A DNA stretch of 64,000 nucleotides from Streptomyces violaceoruber (GCA_000720805.1 JODI01000044.1:1-64000); one strand, 5' to 3'. Counted from the stretch's first letter, positions 16,581 through 25,611 are shown. The notes: generated from the sequence alone by a model not told the origin. Program-made: numbers and translations.

Positions 16581-16838
16581 CGCGTACCAGACGGGCCGGG
16601 GCGAGCCGCCGCCCGGCTTCCACGCCAGCACCGCCGCGAGCACGTACAGCATCGACGCCCCGTACATCACACGGGCTCCGGCACTGTGCAGCGTCTCTCC
16701 GTAGGACGAGGTCAGCAGCAGTCCGGCGGAGACCGCCTGGAGGAAGATGGTCAGGGTCTGCAGGGCGATCGCGATCCGCAGGAACGAGGAGCCGCGCTGT
16801 GCTTTCGCCGTCGCCGTCGCCGTCGCCTCAGTGGCCAT
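16458..16838 (-). CDS. Small four-helix membrane protein
   Basis: Unrecognised integral membrane protein of 126 residues. After a low-complexity Thr/Ala N-terminus (TEATATATAK) there are about four hydrophobic helices: around residues 20-45, 58-75, 82-103 and 107-122. A good ribosome binding site, AAGGGG, precedes the ATG at 16838. It is divergent from the ECF sigma factor gene at 16955 and may be its target or partner. Its 3' end overlaps the tail of the convergent MFS gene. Function unknown. Confidence 0.65.
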   Translation of the reverse strand: MATEATATATAKAQRGSSFLRIAIALQTLTIFLQAVSAGLLLTSSYGETLHSAGARVMYGASMLYVLAAVLAWKPGGGSPRPVWYASGFLVLASVQVVLGIAHVPSVHLPLGVLMFGLSVLAPARR

Positions 16839-16866
16839 GTCACAGTCCCCTTTTCCGCCCTCGGGT
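16839..16866 (+). promoter_or_regulatory. Possible ECF41-type promoter
   Basis: TGTCACA at 16839-16845 is followed after 16 bp by CGGG. From memory, the ECF41 consensus is TGTCACA, 16 bp, CGTC. It points towards the ECF41-type sigma gene starting at 16955 and would allow autoregulation. The -35 match is good but the -10 match is incomplete. Confidence 0.35.
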
Positions 16867-16954
16867 TTCCCGGCCCCGGGCAGTGGATCGATAAGGTCTC
16901 ACCAGCCCGACGACGCGGGACTGCGAAAGGTAAGGCGAGGGGGCGGCCGGAAGC

Positions 16955-17875
16955 ATGGGGAGTGCCGGGACCGGCGCGGATGAGACAGCCGGCGAGCGAC
17001 GCCAACTGATCAATGTCGCCTACCGGTTGCTCGGTTCGGTGACCGAGGCCGAGGACGCCGTACAGGATGCCTACGCACGCTGGTACGGGCTGCCGCGAAG
17101 CCGGCGGGAGGAGATCCTGTCCCCGGGCGCCTGGCTGACGACGGTGACCGGCCGCATCTGCCTGGACCGGCTCGGCTCGGCGCGGGCCCGCCGTGAACGC
17201 TATGTCGGCGCGTGGCTGCCCGAGCCGCTGCCCGACCGTACCGAGTGGGACCATCCGGGCGGCGCCGGCCCCACCGGCCCCGCGGATCCCGCCGACCAGA
17301 TCGTCCTGGACGAGTCGGTGGCCATGGCCTTCCTCGTCGTCCTGGAGTCGATGACGCCCGCCGAGCGGGTGGCGTTCGTCCTGCATGACGTCTTCCGGTA
17401 CCCGTTCGCCGAGATAGCGGACGTTCTCGGCCGGACCCCCGCGGCCTGCAAGCAGCTGGCGGCCTCCGCCCGGCGGCGGGTGAGCGTCGCGCGCGCCCCG
17501 GTGACGGCCACGATGACCGGTCAGGCCGACGTGGTGAGGCAGGTGAAAGAGGCATGGGAGACCAAGGACGTCGCCACCCTCGTCGGGCTGCTCAACCCGG
17601 CCGCCGTGATGACCGCCGACGGCGGCGGCATGGTCGGCACCGTCCTGCGCCCGGTCGAGGGCGGCGCGCGCATCGCCCAGTACATGGTCGCCATCGCCGA
17701 CAAGGCTCCGGGGCTCGAACTCGTGGAGCGGTCGGTCAACGGTGTGCCGGGCCTGGTGGCCCAGCGTGCCGGCGTCGTCATGACCGTGGCCTCGTTCGAC
17801 GTCTCCGAAGGGCGCGTCACCCGGATCTGGGCGGTCCGCAACCCGGAGAAGCTGCGGCCGTGGGCGCGGGTCTAG
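16955..17875 (+). CDS. ECF41 (SigJ-like) sigma factor with SnoaL-like C-terminal domain
   Basis: RNA polymerase sigma factor of 306 residues. Region 2 contains LINVAYRLLGSVTEAEDAVQDAY (about residues 19-41). Region 4 contains LESMTPAERVAFVLHDVF and FAEIADVLGRTPAACKQLA. From about residue 185 there is a SnoaL/NTF2-like extension ending in RNPEKLRPW, which corresponds to the conserved NPDKL motif of ECF41 factors. In that group the C-terminal domain regulates activity in place of a separate anti-sigma factor. ECF41 genes usually neighbour a carboxymuconolactone decarboxylase, oxidoreductase or epimerase gene; here the nearest neighbour is a small membrane protein instead. Confidence 0.88.
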   Translation: MGSAGTGADETAGERRQLINVAYRLLGSVTEAEDAVQDAYARWYGLPRSRREEILSPGAWLTTVTGRICLDRLGSARARRERYVGAWLPEPLPDRTEWDHPGGAGPTGPADPADQIVLDESVAMAFLVVLESMTPAERVAFVLHDVFRYPFAEIADVLGRTPAACKQLAASARRRVSVARAPVTATMTGQADVVRQVKEAWETKDVATLVGLLNPAAVMTADGGGMVGTVLRPVEGGARIAQYMVAIADKAPGLELVERSVNGVPGLVAQRAGVVMTVASFDVSEGRVTRIWAVRNPEKLRPWARV

Positions 17876-17917
17876 GGCCTCGCTCGGCAGAGGTCGAACC
17901 CCTGCAGCGCAACAGCC

Positions 17918-18634
17918 CTACAACCCCCACACTCCTTTCCCCACCGCCGTGATCCCGCCGGCCAGTGCCAGGAGCAGCACCAGCAGCCGGGCCCGCCGCT
18001 CCGGTATGCGGCCCGCGAGCCCTCTGCCGATCACGCCGCCCACGGTCATCGCGGCGGCGACCGAGATCCAGCGCGCCGTGCTCAGGTGCGGGAGCCCGCT
18101 CGACGCCACCGAGAGGGCGTTCACGATGGCGCCGTAGAACATCGCGTTCGGGACGAACTCCCGCACCGTCCAGCCCGCGTTGACGGCGTACAGGGAGACG
18201 GGCGGGCCGCCGACGCCCGCCGCCGCGTTCATGAGGCCGCCCGCGGCGCCCGCCGCCACCGCGCCCAGGCGGCCCCGGAGCGCCGGTACCCGTGCGCCCC
18301 GCATCACCAGCCCCACCGCCACCGTCACCAGGCCGCCCATGACCAACATCAGGGCGGGCTCGGGGAGTCGGCGGGTCAGCCAGGTGCCCGCCGGGACCGT
18401 GCAGGCCGCCGCCGCGCACAGGGGGACCATCGCGGACGGCCGAACGCGTCGCCACCCGCCGGCCAACCCCACGACGCTGATCGTCCCGGCCGCGCAGTTG
18501 GCCAGCACGATCCCGTCGGACGGGCCCAGCAACAGCACCAGCGCGGGTACGGCGACCAGGGCGAAGCCCATCCCGGTCAGCCACTGCACGGAGCTGCCGA
18601 GCAGCACGATCGCCGGAAGCAGCAGCTCCGTCAT
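17918..18634 (-). CDS. TauE/SafE family membrane permease
   Basis: Sulfite exporter TauE/SafE family protein of 238 residues with about seven to eight hydrophobic segments. The two halves repeat the family pattern: LTGMGFALVAVPALVLLLGP in the first and GGLMNAAAGVGGPPVSLYAV in the second. Members move sulfur-containing or small organic anions. A perfect palindrome lies 19 bp upstream of the ATG and may be the operator of a local repressor. It converges with the ECF sigma gene, 42 bp from its stop. Confidence 0.85.
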   Translation of the reverse strand: MTELLLPAIVLLGSSVQWLTGMGFALVAVPALVLLLGPSDGIVLANCAAGTISVVGLAGGWRRVRPSAMVPLCAAAACTVPAGTWLTRRLPEPALMLVMGGLVTVAVGLVMRGARVPALRGRLGAVAAGAAGGLMNAAAGVGGPPVSLYAVNAGWTVREFVPNAMFYGAIVNALSVASSGLPHLSTARWISVAAAMTVGGVIGRGLAGRIPERRARLLVLLLALAGGITAVGKGVWGL

Positions 18635-18652
18635 GGTCCCGCCCCTCTCGGT

Positions 18653-18672
18653 GGGTGTAGCGCGCTACACCC
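18653..18672. promoter_or_regulatory. Perfect 20-bp palindrome upstream of the TauE/SafE gene
   Basis: The core GTGTAGCGCGCTACAC is flanked by matching G and C pairs, giving a fully symmetric 20-bp site. It is 19 bp before the permease start, where a repressor would block transcription. The layout suits a TetR- or GntR-type dimer. No such regulator gene is adjacent. Confidence 0.5.
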
Positions 18673-18804
18673 CCGGTTCGGGAGAGCGCTCCCTCGTGAC
18701 GGCCCTCGCGAAACGGAATGGTTGAGGTCACAAGGTCGCACACCGTCGCACCAGGTCACCGGCCGTCACTGGCCCTCACCGGCCCTCAACGCAAGGAATC
18801 CGTC

Positions 18805-18990
18805 ATGAAGTCGCTGCTCGCCTCCAAGCCCGTCCTGTGGTTCCTCTTCCTGTTCAACCTGGCCGTCGCCGCGGCCGCCCCGTTCGTCGTCGACGGCACC
18901 CAGGGCATCATGACCGCTGTCGGCATGGGCGTCGTATCGCTGGGGGCCGGGGTCAGTCTGGTGCGGGGAAGGGGTGTTGACGCTGCGTGA
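18805..18990 (+). CDS. Small membrane protein
   Basis: Protein of 61 residues, mostly two hydrophobic segments: about residues 8-27 (PVLWFLFLFNLAVAAAAPFV) and 35-53. The ATG at 18805 follows AAGGA at a spacing of 8 nt; upstream in-frame starts lack a ribosome binding site and would add a hydrophilic tail. No family recognised. It stands alone between the permease and the secreted SnoaL-like gene. Confidence 0.6.
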   Translation: MKSLLASKPVLWFLFLFNLAVAAAAPFVVDGTQGIMTAVGMGVVSLGAGVSLVRGRGVDAA

Positions 18991-19157
18991 CAGGATGGGC
19001 ACGGGCCGCACGTTGGCCGAGCCGTGTCTCCGCCCTGTACGTCGGCTGCACGGGCGCTAACCAGCGGAAAGCGAGTCTGGAGTCACTCCACACCGCGGCG
19101 GACGCGGAAGGAGAAGGACCCACCAGAAGCACCCACCTCGCACCGCAGGAGACAGCG

Positions 19158-19664
19158 ATGACCCGTCGTTCCATGACCCAGCGCGCAGCACTCGTCACCG
19201 TCACCGCCCTGGTCGCCGTCGGCACCGTGGCCGCGGGCGTCAGCCTCGCCGGTTCGGACGCTTCGGCGAAGACGCAGCCCAGCAAGAAGCAGGTCGCCAC
19301 GCTCTTCGATCGCTGGAACACGGCTCTGCGGACCGGCGACCCGGACAAGGTGGCCGACCTGTACGCGAAGGACGCGGTCCTGCTGCCCACGGTCTCCGAC
19401 AAGGTCAGAACGGACCGCGCCGAAATAGTCGACTACTTCGAGCACTTCCTGCTGAACAAGCCGGTCGGCAAGAAGATCCAGACGATCGTCAAGGTCCTCG
19501 ACGGCAACTCCGCGATCGACACCGGTGTGTACGAGTTCACGCTCACCGACCCCGACACCGGCAAGAAGCGTGTGGTGAAGGCTCGTTACTCGTACGAGTA
19601 CGAGAAGGTCGGCGGAACGTGGAAGATCCAGAACCACCACTCCTCGGCGATGCCCGAGAGCTGA
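19158..19664 (+). CDS. Secreted SnoaL/NTF2-like protein
   Basis: Predicted exported protein of 168 residues. The N-terminus has arginines followed by a hydrophobic stretch (ALVTVTALVAVGTVAAGVSL, about residues 12-31), a signal peptide or anchor. The mature part is an NTF2-like fold of the SgcJ/EcaC or calmodulin kinase II association type: VATLFDRWNTALRTGDPDKV, YAKDAVLLPTVS, and the closing YEKVGGTWKIQNHHSS. The ATG at 19158 follows AGGAGA. The catalytic or binding role is not evident. Its stop codon lies within a 14-bp tandem repeat that continues downstream. Confidence 0.75.
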   Translation: MTRRSMTQRAALVTVTALVAVGTVAAGVSLAGSDASAKTQPSKKQVATLFDRWNTALRTGDPDKVADLYAKDAVLLPTVSDKVRTDRAEIVDYFEHFLLNKPVGKKIQTIVKVLDGNSAIDTGVYEFTLTDPDTGKKRVVKARYSYEYEKVGGTWKIQNHHSSAMPES

Positions 19665-19746
19665 GGCCCGAGAAATGAGGCCCGAGAAATGAGGCCCGAG
19701 AAATGAGGCCCGAGAAATGAGGCCCGAGAGCTGAGGCCCGAGAGCT
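19649..19746 (+). repeat. 14-bp tandem repeat, seven copies
   Basis: Seven consecutive 14-bp units of the form GAGGCCCGAGAAAT or GAGGCCCGAGAGCT. The first, variant unit (19649-19662) lies in the end of the SnoaL-like gene, and the TGA stop spans the first junction. Each unit junction recreates a TGA. The array fills the gap to the convergent histidine kinase gene. Confidence 0.9.
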
Positions 19747-19772
19747 GATCTCGGCCGCCCCTCGGCCCTCTC

Positions 19773-21125
19773 TCAGCTGCCACCCCTGTGCGCCGCCCGC
19801 AGGCGGATCTCCACGCACAGCCCGCCGCCGGGAGCGTCCCGGAGTGTCACGGTCCCGCCGTCGTCGGTCACCAGCTGTCTGACGACGGCGAGGCCGAGTC
19901 CGGAGCCGGAGCGGCCGGTCAGGCCCTGGCCCCGCCAGAAGCGGTCGAAGGCGCGGGACTTCTCGGCGTCCGACATGCCGGGGCCCTCGTCGAGCACCGA
20001 CAGCACCACCTCGTCGCCCTGCGCCTGAGCCCGGACGGTGATCGTGCCGCCGTCCGGAGACACCTCCAGGGCGTTCGAGAACACGTTGTCCAGCACCTGG
20101 TCCAGGGCACCGGGGCTGGACATCACCAGCAGCCGGCCGTCGATACTCCCCCTGAGCGCGATGGTGACACCGCGCTCGTCGGCGGCCGGCCTCCACACCG
20201 TCAGACGCTCGTCCACGATGTCCCGCAGGAGCAGCGGCTCCGCCGCCGCGACCTTGGCCTCGGCCCGCGCCAGCACCAGCAGCCCGTTGACGAGCCGGCT
20301 CATCCGGACCACCTCGGCGGTCGCCTGCTCCACGTCCTCCCGTACGAACTCGTCGTCCACGCCGTCCGCGATGTTGTCCAGCGACAGGCGCAACGCCGTG
20401 AGCGGGGTGCGCAGTTGATGGGAGGCGTCCGCCACGAAGATGCGCTGGGCGGCGATCAGGGTGTCCAGGCGTTCCGCGCCCTGGTTGAGGGTGCGGGCGA
20501 GGGTCTGGGTCTCCGGCGGCCCCGTCACCGGTGAGCGCGCGGTCAGGTCGCCGTCGCTGAACTTGCTGGCCATGGCGTTGAGTTCGCGCAGGGGGCGGGT
20601 GAGGCGGCGGGCGACGACCGAGCCGATCGCGGCGGCCGCCGCCAGGACGAGGACGGCGAGCCCGGCCCGGAAGCCCCAGATCTGCCACAGCCGCCTGGTC
20701 ATGTCCGAGGTCGAGTAGACGATCCGGACGGCCGCACCCCCGTCGGCGGGCACGGTGACCGTCAGGTGCTTGCCCCAGATGAAGTCCGAGCCCCAGTCGG
20801 TCGTCGACGCCTTCCGTTCCACGGCCCGGGTCAGCGCCGCGCCCGGGGCGGGCTTCGGCAGGTCCGGGGCACAGCTGCTGGTGGGGGTCGCCTCGACGGC
20901 GCCGGGCGTTCGGCCGCCATACGCCCTGGCCACCTCGGTGAGGGCTTCGCACGAGATGCGATCGCCGTTGCCCAGCAGCAGCGCCATGGTGTTGGCCTCA
21001 CGCAGGACCGACAGTTCGGTGTCGTCCCGCAGCTGCTTGGTGAGGGTGAAGGCCACCGGCACCGTGAACAGCAGGATGGCGACCGCGACGAGCAGGATGT
21101 AGCTGCGGATGAGCTGGCGGTTCAT
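19773..21125 (-). CDS. Two-component sensor histidine kinase
   Basis: Membrane sensor kinase of 450 residues. Transmembrane helix 1 is at about residues 8-27 and helix 2 at about 150-170, enclosing an extracytoplasmic sensor region with two Cys residues. A HAMP domain (RRLTRPLRELNAMASKFSDG) is followed by the H-box DASHQLRTPLTAL with the phosphorylated His, then the N-box VFSNALEVSPDGG, the G1 box DEGPGMSD and the G2 box GSGLGLAVV. Its start overlaps the response regulator stop by 4 bp, so the pair is one operon with the regulator first. The signal is unknown. Confidence 0.92.
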   Translation of the reverse strand: MNRQLIRSYILLVAVAILLFTVPVAFTLTKQLRDDTELSVLREANTMALLLGNGDRISCEALTEVARAYGGRTPGAVEATPTSSCAPDLPKPAPGAALTRAVERKASTTDWGSDFIWGKHLTVTVPADGGAAVRIVYSTSDMTRRLWQIWGFRAGLAVLVLAAAAAIGSVVARRLTRPLRELNAMASKFSDGDLTARSPVTGPPETQTLARTLNQGAERLDTLIAAQRIFVADASHQLRTPLTALRLSLDNIADGVDDEFVREDVEQATAEVVRMSRLVNGLLVLARAEAKVAAAEPLLLRDIVDERLTVWRPAADERGVTIALRGSIDGRLLVMSSPGALDQVLDNVFSNALEVSPDGGTITVRAQAQGDEVVLSVLDEGPGMSDAEKSRAFDRFWRGQGLTGRSGSGLGLAVVRQLVTDDGGTVTLRDAPGGGLCVEIRLRAAHRGGS

Positions 21126-21817
21126 GAGGGCCCGGCGTCCTCGACGATCTCCAGCCGGAAGCCCACCCCTCGCACCGCCTCGATCGCGACGGCCCCGGCG
21201 AACTTCCGCCGCAGCGCCGCCACGTGCACGTCCAGCGTCTTCGTCGGCCCGAACCAGTTCGCGTCCCAGACCGCCTCCATGATCTGCTCGCGCGACATCA
21301 GCGCGCCCGGCTCCTCGGTGAGGAAGGACAGCAGGTCGTACTCCTTGGGCGTGAGGGCCACCTCCTCGCCGTCGAGGCGGACGCGGGCGGCCTTGCGGTC
21401 GACAGTGAGGCGGGGGCCGTAGCGGTCGACGGTGCTCCCGGCGGCGGGGGTACGGGGCTGGACGCGGCGCATGACCGCTCGTATCCGCGCGATGACCTCC
21501 CGGACCCCGAACGGCTTGGTCACGTAGTCGTCGGCGCCGAGCTCCAGCCCCACCACGCGGTCCGTCTCGTCGCTGCGCGCGCTGATCACGATGATCGGCA
21601 CGTCACCGCGGCCGCGCAGCGCCTTGCAGACGTCGAGACCGTCGGTGTCGGGCAGCCCGAGATCGAGCAGGACGACGTCGTAGGGCTCGGGGTGGGCCAG
21701 CGCGGCGGCGCCCGTGGCGACCCAGTCGACCTCGAAGCCGTAGCGGGTCAGACCGCGTCGCAGGGACTGGGCGACCGGCTCGTCGTCTTCCACGAGAAGT
21801 ACGTGCACAGGCCGCAC
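21122..21817 (-). CDS. OmpR/PhoB-type response regulator
   Basis: DNA-binding response regulator of 231 residues. The receiver domain has the acidic pair EDDEP at the start, the phosphoacceptor Asp in VVLLDLGLPDTDG, and the conserved Lys in GADDYVTKPFGVREV. The winged-helix output domain from about residue 130 includes LTPKEYDLLSFLTEEPG and DVHVAALRRKF. It is the partner of the histidine kinase it overlaps by 4 bp. Targets are unknown; no known operator was identified upstream. Confidence 0.93.
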   Translation of the reverse strand: MRPVHVLLVEDDEPVAQSLRRGLTRYGFEVDWVATGAAALAHPEPYDVVLLDLGLPDTDGLDVCKALRGRGDVPIIVISARSDETDRVVGLELGADDYVTKPFGVREVIARIRAVMRRVQPRTPAAGSTVDRYGPRLTVDRKAARVRLDGEEVALTPKEYDLLSFLTEEPGALMSREQIMEAVWDANWFGPTKTLDVHVAALRRKFAGAVAIEAVRGVGFRLEIVEDAGPS

Positions 21818-22086
21818 CCTAGTGCTTGGGACTCAGGGCCCTTCTGATGGATCTCCGCGGCGTCGCCTCGCCCGGCACGCACGCTCACCGCACGCGGCAG
21901 GGCGTGTCTGTGACGCTTGGCACTTTTCCGGACGCCTCCGAATGGGCATGCGCTGACCTGGGCGCTCTGGTCTCAGCATGCGATACCGCGGAGGCGGATT
22001 TCGGGCGCTCGATAGACTGAGCCGACCGCAGTACCTACACGTATGTCTGGACTGCGGAAAACAGACTAAGTGAGCGAGGAGCGCAC

Positions 22087-23364
22087 GTGGGCCTTGTCGT
22101 GCAGAAGTACGGAGGCTCCTCCGTAGCCGATGCCGAGGGCATCAAGCGCGTCGCCAAGCGGATCGTGGAAGCGAAGCAGAACGGCCACCAGGTGGTCGTC
22201 GTCGTTTCCGCGATGGGCGACACGACGGACGAGCTGATCGATCTCGCCGAAAAGGTGTCTCCGATGCCTGCCGGCCGTGAGTTCGACATGCTGCTGACCG
22301 CCGGAGAACGGATCTCCATGGCGCTGCTGGCCATGGCGATCAAAAACCTGGGCCACGAGGCCCAGTCGTTCACCGGCAGCCAGGCAGGTGTCATCACCGA
22401 CTCGGTCCACAACAAAGCGCGGATCATCGACGTCACGCCGGGCCGGATCAGGACGGCGCTGGACGAGGGCAACATCGCCATCGTCGCCGGCTTCCAGGGC
22501 GTCAGCCAGGACAAGAAGGACATCACCACGCTGGGGCGTGGGGGGTCCGACACCACGGCCGTCGCCCTCGCCGCCGCGCTCGACGCCGAGGTGTGCGAGA
22601 TCTACACCGACGTCGACGGCGTGTTCACCGCCGACCCGCGGGTGGTGAAGAAGGCGAAGAAGATCGACTGGATCTCCTTCGAGGACATGCTGGAGTTGGC
22701 GGCCTCCGGGTCGAAGGTGCTGCTCCACCGGTGCGTGGAGTACGCGCGCCGCTACAACATCCCGATCCACGTCCGTTCGTCCTTCAGCGGGCTGCGGGGC
22801 ACGTGGGTCAGCAGTGAGCCGATCGAGCAAGGGGACCAGAAGGTGGAGCAGGCCATCATCTCCGGTGTCGCGCACGACACCTCCGAGGCCAAGGTCACGG
22901 TCGTCGGCGTGCCGGACAAGCCGGGCGAGGCCGCCGCGATCTTCCGTGCGATCTCCGACGCCGAGATCAACATCGACATGATCGTGCAGAACGTGTCCGC
23001 CGCCTCCACCGGCCTGACGGACATCTCCTTCACCCTGCCGAAGACCGAGGGCCGCAAGGCCATCGACGCCCTGGAGCGGAACAAGGGCGGCATCGGCTTC
23101 GAGTCGCTGCGCTACGACGACCAGATCGGCAAGATCTCCCTCGTCGGCGCCGGGATGAAGACCAACCCGGGCGTCACCGCCTCCTTCTTCGAGGCGCTGA
23201 GCGACGCGGGCGTCAACATCGAGCTGATCTCGACCTCCGAGATCCGTATCTCGGTGGTCACCCGCGCCGACGATGTGTCCGAGGCCGTCCGCGCGGTCCA
23301 CTCCGCCTTCGGACTCGACTCCGACAGCGACGAGGCCGTCGTCTACGGGGGCACCGGACGCTGA
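22087..23364 (+). CDS. ask: Aspartokinase
   Basis: First enzyme of the aspartate pathway, making beta-aspartyl phosphate for lysine, threonine, methionine and diaminopimelate synthesis. It has 425 residues, the usual length of the actinobacterial enzyme. The kinase domain begins [18 protein letters not shown] and contains AGFQGV and [19 protein letters not shown]. Two ACT domains follow from about residue 265 ([18 protein letters not shown] and [21 protein letters not shown]), the site of feedback control by lysine and threonine. The GTG at 22087 starts [10 protein letters not shown]. It overlaps asd by one base. An internal start for the regulatory subunit is listed separately. Confidence 0.96.
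   Translation: MGLVVQKYGGSSVADAEGIKRVAKRIVEAKQNGHQVVVVVSAMGDTTDELIDLAEKVSPMPAGREFDMLLTAGERISMALLAMAIKNLGHEAQSFTGSQAGVITDSVHNKARIIDVTPGRIRTALDEGNIAIVAGFQGVSQDKKDITTLGRGGSDTTAVALAAALDAEVCEIYTDVDGVFTADPRVVKKAKKIDWISFEDMLELAASGSKVLLHRCVEYARRYNIPIHVRSSFSGLRGTWVSSEPIEQGDQKVEQAIISGVAHDTSEAKVTVVGVPDKPGEAAAIFRAISDAEINIDMIVQNVSAASTGLTDISFTLPKTEGRKAIDALERNKGGIGFESLRYDDQIGKISLVGAGMKTNPGVTASFFEALSDAGVNIELISTSEIRISVVTRADDVSEAVRAVHSAFGLDSDSDEAVVYGGTGR
22843..23364 (+). CDS. Likely internal translation start: aspartokinase beta subunit
   Basis: In several Gram-positive bacteria, including Corynebacterium, the aspartokinase regulatory subunit is made from an in-frame start inside the same gene. Here a GTG at 22843 (codon 253) opens [17 protein letters not shown], aligned with the known beta start. 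It is preceded by AAGGGG about 9 nt upstream (22829-22834). The product would be 173 residues holding only the two ACT domains. Confidence 0.55.
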   Translation: MEQAIISGVAHDTSEAKVTVVGVPDKPGEAAAIFRAISDAEINIDMIVQNVSAASTGLTDISFTLPKTEGRKAIDALERNKGGIGFESLRYDDQIGKISLVGAGMKTNPGVTASFFEALSDAGVNIELISTSEIRISVVTRADDVSEAVRAVHSAFGLDSDSDEAVVYGGTGR

Positions 23365-24437
23365 TGGCAGGGACGGGATCCGGTCGATCCGGACGACCGA
23401 CGCTCGCGGTCGTGGGAGCGACCGGAGCCGTCGGCACGGTCATGCTCCAGATCCTGTCCCAGCACGCGGACATCTGGGGCGAGATCCGACTGATCGCCTC
23501 GCCGCGCTCGGCCGGCCGCAAACTGGCCGTGCGCGGCGAACAGGTCGAGGTGGCGGCGCTCACCGAGGACGCCTTCGACGGTGTCGACGTCGCGATGTTC
23601 GACGTGCCGGACGAGGTCGCCGCCCAGTGGGCGCCGATCGCCGCCGCCAAGGGTGCCGTGGTGGTCGACAACTCGGGCGCCTTCCGGATGGACCCGGACG
23701 TGCCGCTGGTCGTGCCCGAGGTCAATCCGCACGCGGCCCGCAGGCGGCCGCGCGGGATCATCGCCAACCCCAACTGCACGACGCTCTCCATGATCGTGGC
23801 CCTGGGCGCGCTGCACGCCGAGTTCGGACTGCGCGAACTGGTCGTCTCCTCCTACCAGGCGGTCAGCGGGGCCGGACGCGCCGGCGTCGAGACCCTGCGC
23901 CAGCAGCTGTCCCTGGTGGCCGGCACCGAGCTGGGGACCAGCCCCGGTGACGTACGGCGGGCCGTAGGCGACAACACCGGGCCGTTCCCGGAGCCGGTCG
24001 CGCTGAACGTCGTACCGTGGGCGGGGTCGCTGCGCGAGGACGGCTGGTCCTCCGAGGAGATGAAGGTGCGGGACGAGTCCCGCAAGATCCTCGGGCTGCC
24101 GAAACTGCCGGTCGCGGTCACCTGCGTACGGGTGCCGGTCGTCACCACGCACTCCCTCACCGTCCACGCCCGCTTCGAGGGCGAGGTCACCGTCGGGAAG
24201 GCGCGCGAGATCCTCGCCACGGCCCCCGGGGTGGTCCTCTTCGACGATCCGGCGGCGGGGGAGTTCCCGACGCCCGCCGACGTCGTGGGTACGGATCCGA
24301 CCTGGGTGGGCCGGGTGCGCCGGGCACTCGACGATCCGACCGCGCTGGAACTCTTCGTCTGCGGGGACAACCTGCGCAAGGGCGCCGCCCTCAACACCGC
24401 GCAGATCGCGGAGCTGGTCGCGGGGGAGTTCCGGTGA
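23364..24437 (+). CDS. asd: Aspartate-semialdehyde dehydrogenase
   Basis: Second enzyme of the aspartate pathway, reducing beta-aspartyl phosphate to the semialdehyde with NADPH. The protein has 357 residues. The N-terminal nucleotide-binding motif is [16 protein letters not shown], the catalytic Cys lies in NPNCTTLSM, and the acceptor His is in the [15 protein letters not shown] segment. [15 protein letters not shown] is a further family signature. The start codon shares one base with the ask stop codon, so the two are co-translated. Confidence 0.96.
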   Translation: MAGTGSGRSGRPTLAVVGATGAVGTVMLQILSQHADIWGEIRLIASPRSAGRKLAVRGEQVEVAALTEDAFDGVDVAMFDVPDEVAAQWAPIAAAKGAVVVDNSGAFRMDPDVPLVVPEVNPHAARRRPRGIIANPNCTTLSMIVALGALHAEFGLRELVVSSYQAVSGAGRAGVETLRQQLSLVAGTELGTSPGDVRRAVGDNTGPFPEPVALNVVPWAGSLREDGWSSEEMKVRDESRKILGLPKLPVAVTCVRVPVVTTHSLTVHARFEGEVTVGKAREILATAPGVVLFDDPAAGEFPTPADVVGTDPTWVGRVRRALDDPTALELFVCGDNLRKGAALNTAQIAELVAGEFR

Positions 24438-24705
24438 GAGAGTCGTACGCGTTCGCTCCGGTTCGCCCTGTTCGGCGTGATTTTGGCGCATGCGGTGGAC
24501 TTCCACCGATTCCGGCCGTGTTCCGGTGGCGAAAGCGCGTTCCCCTGCGCTTGGTGTAATGAGCGACACGTGGTGCGGCATGGGGTTCGTGCCGGAAAAG
24601 TCCTGGCTGAAACCGCGTTCATTTGTAAGATCTGTGTAAGACATGGACACGGACGATGGTCCGGACCACTTGAACCGAGCCTGCTCGGCGTTCGAAGATT
24701 TGCCT

Positions 24706-24737
24706 CCCCGCCCTCCGCAACCGCGCGGAGGGCGGGG
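24706..24737. terminator. Perfect 13-bp hairpin
   Basis: CCCCGCCCTCCGC pairs exactly with its reverse complement across a 6-nt loop. It lies 270 bp after asd and 190 bp before the sigma factor gene. There is no T-run, which is common for actinobacterial terminators. Confidence 0.6.
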
Positions 24738-24892
24738 AGCGTCTTTGCGAACGCCCTTTCAGGAGGGCGCGGGGACGCGGTGCGGGGCGTGGGGACGCCC
24801 CGGTCATTCAGGACACAGGGGAAGAGCGGGTAGGCATGAGCGCGTTTGACGCACGGTCAGTTGTGCTCCCTGGCAGAAGACGGGCAGTCGCG

Positions 24893-24920
24893 TACAACCC
24901 TGACGGGGGGAAGCGTGTCC
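24893..24920 (+). promoter_or_regulatory. Possible ECF-type promoter before the sigma factor gene
   Basis: TACAACCC at 24893-24900 and GTGTCC at 24915-24920 are separated by 14 bp and lie just before the GTG at 24928. The spacing to the start would imply a leaderless or near-leaderless transcript. Assignment as a self-recognised promoter is a guess from position and motif style. Confidence 0.3.
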
Positions 24921-24927
24921 AACTGGC

Positions 24928-25611
24928 GTGGCAGAGGTTCTCGAACTCATTGCGGCGCCCCCCGGTACGGCCCTCCGGCCGAACCGCCCGGCGCTACGAC
25001 CCCGCATGCCCGGCACGCCCGGCGGCATGCCGGTGATCGCGCCCATGCCCGCAGCGCGGCCGGCCCGCATACCCAGTCAGCGTGACGGTGCCGAGTACGC
25101 CGAAGACCAGGTGACGGCCGGGACCACCGTCGACCACCTCACCGAGACCTACCGCGCCCACTACCGCTCGCTGCTGGGCCTCGCGGCGCTCCTCCTCGAC
25201 GACACCGCGTCCTGCGAGGACGTCGTCCAGGAGGCGTTCATCCGCGTCCACTCGGCACGCAAACGCGTCCGTGACCCGGAGAAGACGCTCGCGTACCTGC
25301 GTCAGACGGTGGTCAACCTCTCCCGCTCGGCCCTGCGCCGGCGCATCCTCGGACTGAAACTGCTGTCCAAGCCGATGCCCGACATGGCGAGCGCCGAGGA
25401 GGGGGCGTACGACCAGCTGGAGCGCGACTCCCTGATCAAGGCGATGAAGGGCCTGCAGCGCCGCCAGCGCGAGGTCCTGGTCCTGCGGTACTTCGCGGAC
25501 ATGACCGAGGCCCAGGTCGCCGAGACGCTCGCGATATCGCTGGGGTCCGTCAAGGCGTACGGCTCGCGCGGCATCGCCGCCCTGCGGGTCGCCATGGAGG
25601 CCCCGGCATGA
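24928..25611 (+). CDS. ECF sigma factor, SigE/SigM-like
   Basis: Sigma-70 family extracytoplasmic function factor of 227 residues. A Pro/Ala-rich N-terminus of about 60 residues precedes region 2 (AHYRSLLGLAALLLDDTASCEDVVQEAFIRVHSA, about 75-108) and region 4 (LQRRQREVLVLRYFADMTEAQVAETLAISLGSVKAYGSRGI). The GTG at 24928 opens MAEVLEL, similar to the start of other Streptomyces factors of this group; ATG at 25006 is an alternative. It overlaps the next gene by 4 bp. The downstream membrane protein is a candidate anti-sigma factor. Confidence 0.85.
   Translation: MAEVLELIAAPPGTALRPNRPALRPRMPGTPGGMPVIAPMPAARPARIPSQRDGAEYAEDQVTAGTTVDHLTETYRAHYRSLLGLAALLLDDTASCEDVVQEAFIRVHSARKRVRDPEKTLAYLRQTVVNLSRSALRRRILGLKLLSKPMPDMASAEEGAYDQLERDSLIKAMKGLQRRQREVLVLRYFADMTEAQVAETLAISLGSVKAYGSRGIAALRVAMEAPA

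Larger units (their letters stand above)
24438..24927. other. Intergenic region downstream of asd
   Basis: No convincing gene in 490 bp. It contains a strong hairpin at 24706-24737 and, next to the following sigma factor gene, a possible promoter at 24893-24920. The part from 24470 to 24660 is less GC-rich than its surroundings and probably holds further control sequence. Confidence 0.5.
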
